A stretch of DNA of 34,562 nucleotides from an uncultured Lachnospiraceae bacterium (GTDB taxonomy: Bacteria > Bacillota > Clostridia > Lachnospirales > Lachnospiraceae). A model generated the notes under the pieces. The model was not told the origin of the DNA. It was given only the letters and a program-made list of their open reading frames with translations, and did no database searches. Of this stretch, positions 23,524 through 30,879 are shown piece by piece. Positions within the stretch are counted from its first letter, which is position 1. Each line of letters begins with the position of its first letter. Position numbers and translations under genes: made by a program. The stretch is from positions 1-34,562 of the forward strand of contig CAJOGB010000008.1 in NCBI GenBank assembly GCA_905233835.1, given 5' to 3'.

Positions 23524-24536
23524 GAGTTGTTTTTTAAATCATCTCCCAAGTTTCTCAAATACTTAGAAATCACAACATCAACAGATACTTTTGCAGTGGT
23601 TACTCCGTTTAATTGTATTTCCTGGATTTCTTTCATAGCATTGCGTTCCATTTTTTGTGCTTCCTGTGCTGTCATAAGAATAGTTTGATTTTCCGTTTTT
23701 AATGTCTTAGTCCAATTTTTCTCTCGATCTACAACATCTTCAACGAGAACATCTTGGTTTTCTGTGTTATTTACAGATGATCCGGAATCAAACCCATTTG
23801 CCACAGCTAGAGCTGCCGCTGATGATGCCAATGTCTTCATTCCGGAATCCGCCTCTAAAGCAGCTTTCTGCGCTGCTTCTTCTTGCATTTCTTTCATTTC
23901 ACGCAACTTTTCTCTAAAAGCCTCAAGATAATTATCAACACCTTCCATCATCTTGTCCCACTCTTCGCTTGACATATCACGCCAATCTTTTTCCTCTTTT
24001 AATTCCTGTGCTGATAATTTATGAGATTCTTGGTAGTTCTTAAGTGCGTTACTGAAATTCACCTTATTATCATTTGAATCTTCCGCAGCATGCTCGGCAT
24101 TTTCTTCGACGGTTTCAATCTCTTCATCCTCGGCTTCCCTTACTTTACGTGTGTAATGATTATACTGTGCTATCGCCCTCATAATAGCCGCAAGATCAGT
24201 CGCCGAAAACATACCGGCAGCGTTTGATAATTCTCCAAAGTTATTTACATTAACCTTTAAATGTCCTCCGCTTGGAAGGCTAATACATAATACGTCGTTC
24301 GGTTTAGACATATCTCCCAAGCAAATGGAATTTGACTTATAATCGCAAACAAAAGTAACCCCGTTATACTCAATCAGGCCATCCTCTGCCATACCACCAT
24401 ATGGACATTTTTTCGATTCGCCTTCTAACACCTTCGAAAAAGACGCATATCTTTCGGTACTATTTGCTTTTTCAGGGTTTCTAACACATGTTGCCGCATC
24501 AATACGTAGTGAGCTTAAAACTGCAGTTGTACTCAT
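23520..24536 (-). CDS. Unrecognised protein with acidic helical C-terminal half
   Basis: I do not recognise the product with certainty. From ATG 24536 it has 338 residues. The N-terminal part (about 1-120) contains KKCPYGGMAEDGLIEYNGV, VCDYKSNSICLGD and a short predicted beta region. Residues 130-250 are very rich in Glu and Lys and likely coiled coil, with an AEDEEIETVEENAEHAAED stretch. The C-terminus (300-338) is helical. No signal peptide or membrane segment. I recall similar CPY-x(5)-DG-x-IEYNGV proteins in other Lachnospiraceae without a function. The frame is open to 24629, but a terminator hairpin lies there (24558-24600); ATG 24536 has GGGGG about 11 bases upstream, and ATG 24557 is an alternative. 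Confidence 0.7.
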   Translation of the reverse strand: MSTTAVLSSLRIDAATCVRNPEKANSTERYASFSKVLEGESKKCPYGGMAEDGLIEYNGVTFVCDYKSNSICLGDMSKPNDVLCISLPSGGHLKVNVNNFGELSNAAGMFSATDLAAIMRAIAQYNHYTRKVREAEDEEIETVEENAEHAAEDSNDNKVNFSNALKNYQESHKLSAQELKEEKDWRDMSSEEWDKMMEGVDNYLEAFREKLREMKEMQEEAAQKAALEADSGMKTLASSAAALAVANGFDSGSSVNNTENQDVLVEDVVDREKNWTKTLKTENQTILMTAQEAQKMERNAMKEIQEIQLNGVTTAKVSVDVVISKYLRNLGDDLKNNS

Positions 24537-24557
24537 ATTTTTCTTTGCCCCCTTCAT

Positions 24558-24600
24558 AAAAAAAGCACTTATTCCAACGTCATTCCATTGAAATAAGTGC
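24558..24600 (-). terminator. Terminator or attenuator just upstream of the 23520-24536 gene
   Basis: On the minus strand GCACTTATTTCAA (24600-24588) pairs with TTGGAATAAGTGC (24577-24565), one mismatch, followed by T7 (24564-24558). It is 93 bases after the small antitoxin-like gene and about 20 bases before the next start. Confidence 0.8.
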
Positions 24601-24692
24601 GATCCATTGCCAAAATATTTATTTTTCAAAGTTTATATCGGTATATAGAGCAAAAAACTTTATAAAGAGAATCAAAAAATACTCAAAAATAC

Positions 24693-24857
24693 TCAAGATT
24701 TCTTTTTGTATTTTTCATCCAAGAATCTTTTACAATCCCGCATTGTAACTTCACCTTTCTTCTCCAGCTCTATGTATTTTTTAAAATCTTCGGTAGGCTC
24801 TAATCCATCTACTTTGATTAACCCAATCGCATAATCCCATGCTTCTGAATTCGTCAT
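24693..24857 (-). CDS. Small VbhA-like antitoxin candidate
   Basis: A 54-residue frame begins MTNSEAWDYAIGLIKVDGLE and has a near-perfect ribosome site, GGAGGTG, 7 bases before ATG 24857. An extended -10 box sits at 24894-24902. The pattern of a short first helix, DGLEPT, then a GEVTMRD segment and a basic C-terminus resembles VbhA-type antitoxins that inhibit Fic AMP-transferases. The inhibitory S-x-x-x-E-G motif of VbhA is not conserved (LIKVDG here), and no Fic gene is in the window. The coding call is strong because of the signals; the family is a tentative recollection. Confidence 0.65.
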   Translation of the reverse strand: MTNSEAWDYAIGLIKVDGLEPTEDFKKYIELEKKGEVTMRDCKRFLDEKYKKKS

Positions 24858-24893
24858 AGCTTTCACCTCCATCGCAAGTAATTTTACAGTAAT

Positions 24894-24902
24894 ATTATAT
24901 CA
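24894..24902 (-). promoter_or_regulatory. Extended -10 promoter for the small antitoxin-like gene
   Basis: The minus strand reads TGATATAAT. A weak TTGCTG box lies 15 bases upstream. The stretch from here to 25059 shows no other feature. Confidence 0.5.
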
Positions 24903-25059
24903 AAATTTCCGTGCCAGCAAAACAAAAGAATCGCCTTTAACTCTATACTCAAGCATTTTCAGTAGAATCAATTCGTTTAGATAAGCATCGTTTTATTTCT
25001 CTCGTCAGTCAAAAAATGCCTTACTCCATCTGCCCACTTTAATAGTTGGCGTAAAGACT

Positions 25060-25485
25060 TTAACGTCTCTTTTTTGCCTGTTCATAAGCGTATTTATTGG
25101 CGTCAACTTCATACGGCTGTCCGAGGTAGATATTTGTAAAATAATCTTCGCCACCTTCTAATTTGCACTCACAGCACTTTCCGTTAACAATCTTATAACA
25201 AGTGCCATCGTACATAACAATGTATTGAAGGCTGCGATTGATTGCACTGCTAAATAGATCGGGGCAGAGATACTGAGAAGAATGTCTCAATTCATGAAAA
25301 AAGTAAAAAGCTTTTTCATAATCAGGCGCTTCTTTCAAATAATCTGCATTTATAAATACCGTTTTTGATTCAACATCAAAAGTACCGTTAGCGGATTCAT
25401 ATCCCGCTGGCATATTGAAGGATAACATCAAGTCCAAATTATTATCATCGCGGTATTGATTGAAATATCTTTCGTAGTCTAACAT
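25060..25485 (-). CDS. Small putative zinc metallopeptidase (HExxH)
   Basis: A 141-residue protein with FFHELRHSSQYL, giving the zinc motif H64-E65-x-x-H68, and a later PYEVDANKYA in which E126 could be the third ligand. This is the minimal layout of ImmA/IrrE-like or related gluzincin-type peptidases. A further cysteine cluster (CYKIVNGKCCECKLEGGED, about 97-114) is unusual and might bind another metal. The C-terminus is basic, AYEQAKKRR. No signal peptide. Ribosome site AAGGATG before ATG 25485. It follows the 25513-26082 gene by 27 bases, so they are probably co-transcribed. Target unknown. Confidence 0.7.
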   Translation of the reverse strand: MLDYERYFNQYRDDNNLDLMLSFNMPAGYESANGTFDVESKTVFINADYLKEAPDYEKAFYFFHELRHSSQYLCPDLFSSAINRSLQYIVMYDGTCYKIVNGKCCECKLEGGEDYFTNIYLGQPYEVDANKYAYEQAKKRR

Positions 25486-25512
25486 CTTTACATCCTTACA
25501 AATTCAAATTTA

Positions 25513-26082
25513 TCACTCTTTTATTATGTTTGGGAAGTTTTCCTTAAGGAAATATCGATACTCCGGATGATCTGTTGCCTCAGTATATTCCGCAGGAATA
25601 ATCTTTCCTATCCACGCCCTCATTTTTTTGGGCATATCTTCATAACGTACAACGGTAATCAGCCCCTGCGCTTCCGCCTCCATAATGGCTTCATATGCAT
25701 CCGGAACAAATTCAGCATCAGAAACCGGAACCGGTACACTGCTTGTAACTGCATCCGGTATCTGCAATTCAAATCCGGAATCTGTCACCTCATTTGTACT
25801 ATATATATATCCCGACACTCCTTTATATGTCTGCTCTAACATATTCGGATAGTATTCTTCTATTCGCAAAATTCCATCTTGGTTAAACCCATACGGTCCC
25901 CACTTTTGCCACCTGCCTTCATACTTAAATCCGGTATCTTTACAATACTTTTCAACCGCATTGCTTAAATAGACAAGTACATTTTCTCTCTTCTTTGAAA
26001 AATAAACCAATGGGATTTCATGATTTGAAACCCTTGGTTCTAACTCTTCAATCCCCTCAACGGATGACGCGTGGTAAAACAT
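25513..26082 (-). CDS. Hypothetical protein found in Lachnospiraceae
   Basis: 189 residues with strong ribosome site GGAGGGA before the ATG. The N-terminus, MFYHASSVEGIEELEPRVSN followed by PLVYFSKKRENVLVYLSN, recalls proteins of unknown function seen in other gut Clostridia. An opening Y-H-A-S strand, a proline-marked turn and a V-Y-F-S strand followed by an alanine-rich helix is also the order seen in small ADP-ribosyltransferase-fold proteins such as KptA, but the catalytic residues cannot be matched by eye, so this is only a hint. The middle (GRWQKWGPYGF) and the C-terminus (HPEYRYFLKENFPNI) are well formed. Soluble, no membrane segment. Confidence 0.7.
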   Translation of the reverse strand: MFYHASSVEGIEELEPRVSNHEIPLVYFSKKRENVLVYLSNAVEKYCKDTGFKYEGRWQKWGPYGFNQDGILRIEEYYPNMLEQTYKGVSGYIYSTNEVTDSGFELQIPDAVTSSVPVPVSDAEFVPDAYEAIMEAEAQGLITVVRYEDMPKKMRAWIGKIIPAEYTEATDHPEYRYFLKENFPNIIKE

Positions 26083-26145
26083 ATTCCCTCCATAAGTAGC
26101 ATTTTAATAAGTTCTATTTTTTATAACCCCATACGCAATAATAGC

Positions 26146-26173
26146 AAAAATAGGATTCCTTTTAAAGGAATCC
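26146..26173 (-). terminator. Terminator after the ribbon-helix-helix gene
   Basis: A palindromic stem GGATTCCTTT/AAAGGAATCC (26153-26173) followed by TATTTTTG on the minus strand, 15 bases after the stop. Confidence 0.75.
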
Positions 26174-26188
26174 TTCTAATCAATTGAC

Positions 26189-26404
26189 TTACGTCCAAGA
26201 CACTTTTAATTCTCTTTTGTTTTCAGCGCAATCGGATAAATACAGATTGATTAGTGTCTGATATGGTATCCCGGTTTGTTCCGCCATATCCTTAAAGTAA
26301 TCCACTGTTTCTACATTGATATTAATCGTAATCTGTTTTTTTAATTTCTTTGTATACGGATTCTTTCTTGGATTAGAATCCTTAATATCATATTTATCTT
26401 TCAT
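26189..26404 (-). CDS. CopG/BrnA-like ribbon-helix-helix protein, orphan antitoxin candidate
   Basis: 71 residues. After a charged N-terminus, KKQITININVETVDYFKDMA forms the beta strand and first helix, and GIPYQTLINLYLSDCA the second helix of a ribbon-helix-helix DNA-binding domain. It resembles BrnA/CopG-type antitoxins, which repress their own operon and neutralise an RNase toxin. No BrnT or RelE-like toxin is adjacent on either side, so it seems to be an orphan. TATAAT ends only two bases before the ATG, so either the promoter lies further upstream or the mRNA has almost no leader. Confidence 0.75.
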   Translation of the reverse strand: MKDKYDIKDSNPRKNPYTKKLKKQITININVETVDYFKDMAEQTGIPYQTLINLYLSDCAENKRELKVSWT

Positions 26405-26445
26405 AATTATATTCTCTCATCTTTCAATTATGTATTATTTTTTTG

Positions 26446-27051
26446 TTATGGATTCAAAAGAACCTTCTTTTGAATCTCTTTCCAGTCAAGTATTCGCTTA
26501 TAGTTTTTATTCGGAAACTCACAGTCTTTATTCCAAGGACGATCAAATACCAAAACCTTTAAATCCATAAAAGGTTCCAAATACGGAAATGCCACCGGTG
26601 AATCCTCCACCGCATAGTCGAAGTGCATTTTATAGAAGTCTTCTAGTTCCAAATTATGCTCATTGGTTCCGTAAAAAGAATCCCGATTATACTTATTTAA
26701 GCAGTATAGCTTTACTCTCTTTAAATCATGGTCATCCAACCACTGTCTGGAAGCTTCATAGGTAAAATACGGCCGACCGGTAATAATGGATACTTCATGG
26801 CCCCCATCCAGCCACTCATTGATTACCTCGGAACATCCCGGTGTTTTTTCATAAGAAAGCAAAACTTCAGGACGATGGCCCTCTTCCATCAAAAGCTGAT
26901 ACTGTTCATCCGTTAAATCAAAGGTCTTTTGCAGGTTAAAAAACTTTACCTCTTCATAGGGCACATCCTTTTCAAAAAGTCTCTTTGCAATCTCCGTAAA
27001 GGAGCGTGCCGTTTCACATAAACAATCATCAAAATCCACGTAAAAATTCAT
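26446..27051 (-). CDS. HAD-superfamily 5'-nucleotidase-like phosphatase
   Basis: 201 residues. FYVDFDDCLCETARSF is HAD motif I (DxD, nucleophile D6 or thereabouts) in the form seen in 5'(3')-deoxyribonucleotidases and related small phosphatases. SIITGRP is motif II, and DYAVEDSPVAFPYL includes motif IV acidic residues. A cap-like helical insert follows motif I (about 15-70). Substrate unknown, likely a nucleotide or small phosphate. Ribosome site GGTGGGA before ATG 27051. It is followed after a gap by the accessory-looking stretch and preceded by a small membrane protein 18 bases upstream on the same strand. Confidence 0.82.
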   Translation of the reverse strand: MNFYVDFDDCLCETARSFTEIAKRLFEKDVPYEEVKFFNLQKTFDLTDEQYQLLMEEGHRPEVLLSYEKTPGCSEVINEWLDGGHEVSIITGRPYFTYEASRQWLDDHDLKRVKLYCLNKYNRDSFYGTNEHNLELEDFYKMHFDYAVEDSPVAFPYLEPFMDLKVLVFDRPWNKDCEFPNKNYKRILDWKEIQKKVLLNP

Positions 27052-27069
27052 ATAAGTCCCACCTAGTAT

Positions 27070-27423
27070 TTAAAATCCAAACAAGCCCTTGGGAATCAAA
27101 TCGGAAATCTTATCAAGTTCTCCCTGAATGGTCGTAGAAACGTCAGACAAACTGTCATGCAGTTCGGCAACGTACTCTTCCATGGTTTCCAAGGAATCAC
27201 TGATACTCTTAATGTTCTTCTGTAGTTCCTTAAAGAAATCGATTACAGGCGGCAAATAAATCATTAATGCGATAATAATTACAACCGCGATTACAACCCA
27301 AACAATAAGCTTCACCAAACGTATCTTTTCGTCACGGCGTTTTGCGCGAACCAACTCCATTAACATTTCATGATCCGTCATTTCTTCCACCGCCGGTTTT
27401 TTCTCAAATAAACTCAAAACCAT
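27070..27423 (-). CDS. Small single-pass membrane protein of unknown function
   Basis: About 117 residues from ATG 27423. A charged N-terminal helix (AVEEMTDHEMLMELVRAKRR) precedes one hydrophobic helix (VKLIVWVVIAVVIIIALMIY). The C-terminal 65 residues form an amphipathic helix, probably a coiled coil (ELQKNIKSISDSLETMEEYV). Longer starts at GTG 27450 and ATG 27441 overlap the end of the regulator gene; ATG 27423 has GGGAGG very close upstream. Overlap or abutment with the regulator gene suggests translational coupling. No family recognised. Confidence 0.7.
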   Translation of the reverse strand: MVLSLFEKKPAVEEMTDHEMLMELVRAKRRDEKIRLVKLIVWVVIAVVIIIALMIYLPPVIDFFKELQKNIKSISDSLETMEEYVAELHDSLSDVSTTIQGELDKISDLIPKGLFGF

Positions 27424-27433
27424 ATCCTCCCAC

Positions 27434-28414
27434 TTATGCATCCAACGCACTCTTTAAAAGTTCTTTATACTCCGAAACCACATCCTCCGGAGAAATCAGT
27501 TTCATATCATTTCCAAAGCTTAAAAGCCATCCGAAAAACTGTCCGCTGATGGCCACCGTCACACGGAATCTGATCCACTCCTCATCTTCTTTTCGCACCG
27601 GTATATCCGTTCCGAAGCGATCCAAAACAACACCGATTAAGTATTTCTTGGCAAGAATGGTTACGGTTTCTTCCCTACCGTAAAACATGCCAAATACCTT
27701 TTCCGCATAGGAAGACATATCAAGTTTTTGGAATTCTTCCAAACCAAGACGTTTTTCTTCCAATGAAGAAATTCGACGCATCTTATCTACACGATAGTTT
27801 TTCATGATACCGTCTTCTTCATCAAAAGCCAAAAGATAATAGTTTTCTTGGTCCCAAAGAAGTGACCAAGGGCTTACCACATAAGGCTTATCCTTTCTGG
27901 GTACTAACTCCTTATCTAAGTTCCACTGCAGGTATTCAAAGGATATTTGGTGATTCTCATTCATGGCCAAATGAATGGCATCCACGTTATAGTAGATGCT
28001 TTCATTCTGGGTCTTATTTCGACCGGCCACCACGATGGAACGTTGCAATTCCTTCGCCTCATACTTGGACACCAAACTTTCCAGTTTCCCGATTAACTCT
28101 CTGGATTTTTTCTCCGTAATAAATCGGGATGCGGACACGGAATCCACCAAAAGTTTTAACTCCGCGATTTCGAACTGTTTTTCCACCACCTTGTAGTAGA
28201 AGTTCTTTCCCACCTTTTCTTTTTCCACAAAGATGCCCAATTCTTCCAATGCCTGGATATCTCGATAGATACTTTTTCGGTCGGCGGAAATCTCGTTTTT
28301 TTCCAATAAATTTAAAATTTGGCTCATGGTAATACCATGAGCCTCATCTGTATTTTCCATGAGAATCTTCCCAAGGAAATATAATTTCATTTTTTGATTT
28401 TCTAATCTGGACAT
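27434..28414 (-). CDS. HTH-WYL transcriptional regulator (YafY-like)
   Basis: 326 residues. An N-terminal winged helix-turn-helix (about 8-65) contains ITMSQILNLLEKN and SADRKSIYRDIQALEELGI. The WYL domain (about 145-225) contains ISFEYLQWN and YVVSPWSLLWDQENYYLLAF, and a C-terminal WCX-like extension follows. WYL proteins bind a small nucleic acid or nucleotide ligand and regulate transcription, often of stress or defence genes. The gene starts 4 bases after the stop of the membrane EAL protein, so both are one operon; a link to cyclic-di-GMP signalling is possible but not shown. Confidence 0.9.
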   Translation of the reverse strand: MSRLENQKMKLYFLGKILMENTDEAHGITMSQILNLLEKNEISADRKSIYRDIQALEELGIFVEKEKVGKNFYYKVVEKQFEIAELKLLVDSVSASRFITEKKSRELIGKLESLVSKYEAKELQRSIVVAGRNKTQNESIYYNVDAIHLAMNENHQISFEYLQWNLDKELVPRKDKPYVVSPWSLLWDQENYYLLAFDEEDGIMKNYRVDKMRRISSLEEKRLGLEEFQKLDMSSYAEKVFGMFYGREETVTILAKKYLIGVVLDRFGTDIPVRKEDEEWIRFRVTVAISGQFFGWLLSFGNDMKLISPEDVVSEYKELLKSALDA

Positions 28415-28418
28415 GCCC

Positions 28419-30713
28419 CTAAAAACCCTTATGATCCTTAATGTAAACCTTCTCGTACTCGTAAATCGGAATCGGCTGTGAGAAGAAATATCCCTGGAAG
28501 AATTCGCATCCGCAGTTTCTTAAGAATGTGTACTGCTCTTCCGTCTCGATACCTTCTGCGATAGAGCCCATATTCAAACGCTTTGACAACTCGATGACAA
28601 AGGAAAGAATCTCTTCACTCTTTTCCTTATCATGGGTCTCACGTAAAAATCCAAGATCCAACTTCAAAACATCTACCGGTATATTCTTTAATGTATTTAA
28701 AGAAGAATATCCGCTTCCGAAATCATCCATCTCAATAATGAAGCCGTACTCCTGCAAACGTCTTAAAAGATCGATACAGTTGTCCGTATCGACAATCATG
28801 GTCTCCGTGATTTCCAGACGTAAGTTTTTAGGTGATACTTCGTACTTCTCCACCAAATTCGTCAAGATATCACATACATCCGCTAAATAAATATCCTTCG
28901 GTGAAATGTTTACGGACAAATAATAATCCTCGTATCCCTTTTCTTTCCAATCCCGAAGAATCTGGCACGCACGTTCCCAAACATAACGGTCAAGATTTAA
29001 AATCATTCCGTTCTTTTCAAAGATTTCAATAAAGCGTCCCGGCAAAAGCAATCCTTCTGTGGGATGTGCCCAACGAACCAATACTTCCGCTCCGCTTGAA
29101 AAACCTTCGCTATTAATCTGAGGCTGCAAATACGGGATGAACTGTCCAAATTCGATGGCAGAGTTTAACTCGCTTGAAATGGACTGTTCCCACATCATGT
29201 CACGACGGGCAATCTCATCATAAAATGCGATGCGCTCCTCAAAGCTGTTCTTAATCTTTGAAATCGCAAATGCCGCACGGTCAAACATGATATCAATGGG
29301 TGTCTCGTCATTTTCCTGAATCTCATAAACACCCATATGAAGAATCACCATATAGGAAGTCTCATCCTCGGTGAACTTTAACTCGTTTAACATCTTGGAA
29401 ATCTTTCCTGCATGGAAATACTTCCGTTCAAGCATAATACCGAACTTATCTCCGGTAAGTCTTCCGTATACCGCATCTAAGGTCTCAAACTCGGCAAGCT
29501 GTTTTGCAACGCGAATCAAAAGTTCATCACCGCTTTTTCTTCCCAGAACTTCATTTACACCCTTAAAGTCGCGAATATCAACTACCAACAGATAATAACT
29601 CTTGTCCGGATTCTCACGAAGTCTGCGTTCAATCACTTCGTACAAACCTGTCCGGTTATACACGCCGGTCAAAGGATCGTGGAAGGCTAAGTAACGTTCT
29701 CTCTGATGTAATTCCACCTGCTTCGTGTAATTTAAAATCTTATAATAATTACCAATTTCATTCTCGCGACTCTTAATGGCCTGTGAGGTGATATGTAAAG
29801 AAATCTTTTCGCCGTCTACCATGCGAATATAGGTATCTTCCATAAAGTCATCATTGGAAACATACTCTCTTCCTTCGTTTAACCACTCTAAGAGTTTCAT
29901 CTCCACCACATGATAACTACCACGAGGAACACCGAGAAGCGTTTTAGCGGTATTGTTGGCAAAAATACAATTTCCGTCCACATCAAACAAAACGATTCCG
30001 TCCTTTACATCTGCAATGATGCTGGAAATCATGTTATACACCAAAATCCTCGGAACACGATTAATAGAGAAATAATAAATAAACAATCCTCCGCAAATAT
30101 AACCGAGCATGGAGTAATCCACCACAGCGTTCTTTACGATATATACGAGATTTATTCCGACGATTACGATTAAAACAAGGGCGATTAAAACATATTCCAC
30201 CCAATATACTTTGTCGGAATTTGCAATCTTTCGAAACAGTGCCAAAAGTGCGGTCACAAACATGACATAGCACAAGAATAAATGGAACTGGTAGTACTTC
30301 GTAAATGTGGAAACAAAAAACAATTCTCCGTTAACCGTAACGGAATCAACGGTGGAAATATATCCGCCGGAAATGTTTCCGAGAATCATTACGGAATCAA
30401 TGCCGATAGCACCCCGTAAAAAGTAATCCCACCAGGATTTATGCATAGGCTGGCGAGTATACTCGTAGCAAAAACGAAGTAAATAATAAAGCAAATAATC
30501 AATGGAAATATAATACAGACTGTAAAAGACTCTCGCCACGATGGGATACGCAAAGCCAACAATCATAAGCTGCGTAAATACGGTCCAGGTAGACATCAAC
30601 ATGAGCTTATTCACCGTCGCACCGATTTCTTTATCGCTTTTTCTGGCTCCGCCTGCACACATGACAAGAATGATCATAATGAATGCACAGGTTAAGGTAT
30701 ATGCTAATCTCAT
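28419..30713 (-). CDS. Membrane cyclic-di-GMP phosphodiesterase (PAS, degenerate GGDEF, EAL)
   Basis: 764 residues: an N-terminal membrane sensor with about seven helices (5-220), a PAS-like domain (230-330, GIVLFDVDGNCIFANNTAKT), a GGDEF domain with TGDKF at 420-424 instead of the catalytic motif, and an EAL domain (about 490-755). EAL reads EVL, keeping the metal-binding Glu; NIS, EITET, DDFGSGYSS, VLKLD, EGIE and QGY are all intact. The cyclase half is therefore probably dead and may bind GTP as a regulator, as in CC3396-type proteins, while phosphodiesterase activity is expected. The operon continues into a WYL regulator. A TGGTAAAAT box 47 bases upstream could be the promoter. Confidence 0.92.
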   Translation of the reverse strand: MRLAYTLTCAFIMIILVMCAGGARKSDKEIGATVNKLMLMSTWTVFTQLMIVGFAYPIVARVFYSLYYISIDYLLYYLLRFCYEYTRQPMHKSWWDYFLRGAIGIDSVMILGNISGGYISTVDSVTVNGELFFVSTFTKYYQFHLFLCYVMFVTALLALFRKIANSDKVYWVEYVLIALVLIVIVGINLVYIVKNAVVDYSMLGYICGGLFIYYFSINRVPRILVYNMISSIIADVKDGIVLFDVDGNCIFANNTAKTLLGVPRGSYHVVEMKLLEWLNEGREYVSNDDFMEDTYIRMVDGEKISLHITSQAIKSRENEIGNYYKILNYTKQVELHQRERYLAFHDPLTGVYNRTGLYEVIERRLRENPDKSYYLLVVDIRDFKGVNEVLGRKSGDELLIRVAKQLAEFETLDAVYGRLTGDKFGIMLERKYFHAGKISKMLNELKFTEDETSYMVILHMGVYEIQENDETPIDIMFDRAAFAISKIKNSFEERIAFYDEIARRDMMWEQSISSELNSAIEFGQFIPYLQPQINSEGFSSGAEVLVRWAHPTEGLLLPGRFIEIFEKNGMILNLDRYVWERACQILRDWKEKGYEDYYLSVNISPKDIYLADVCDILTNLVEKYEVSPKNLRLEITETMIVDTDNCIDLLRRLQEYGFIIEMDDFGSGYSSLNTLKNIPVDVLKLDLGFLRETHDKEKSEEILSFVIELSKRLNMGSIAEGIETEEQYTFLRNCGCEFFQGYFFSQPIPIYEYEKVYIKDHKGF

Positions 30714-30834
30714 AATTATAAGAGTCCTTCCATAATCAAATGTTTTATTATTTTACCACACTTCAAATGACAAAAAAAGAAGGTAATCCCACGAAACTGC
30801 GAAAGATTTCCTATGTTTTTTGAAAGAATAAGCG

Positions 30835-30840
30835 TATAAT
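30835..30840 (+). promoter_or_regulatory. -10 box candidate for the HD-GYP gene
   Basis: Consensus TATAAT, 40 bases before the chosen ATG; no convincing -35. The leader contains an 8-base-pair hairpin (AGATGTTT with AAATATCT, about 30848-30867) just before the ribosome site. Confidence 0.4.
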
Positions 30841-30879
30841 TATTGCAGATGTTTTATGAAATATCTGAGGAGAGGAAAA

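Noticed and set aside
23360..26188. Integrated element with att sites at tRNA-Thr
   Set aside because: No integrase gene and no second copy of the tRNA 3' end were found in the window.
26189..27051. BrnT/BrnA toxin-antitoxin pair
   Set aside because: The neighbouring gene is a HAD phosphatase, not a BrnT-like RNase; the ribbon-helix-helix gene stands alone.
30714..30879. Cyclic-di-GMP riboswitch before the HD-GYP or EAL genes
   Set aside because: No GGGACGCAAAGCC-type core or three-helix layout; the leaders are too short.
30856..30879. Longer N-terminus of the HD-GYP protein (ATG 30856)
   Set aside because: The ribosome site GAGGAG lies inside that extension and the signal peptide starts correctly at ATG 30880.
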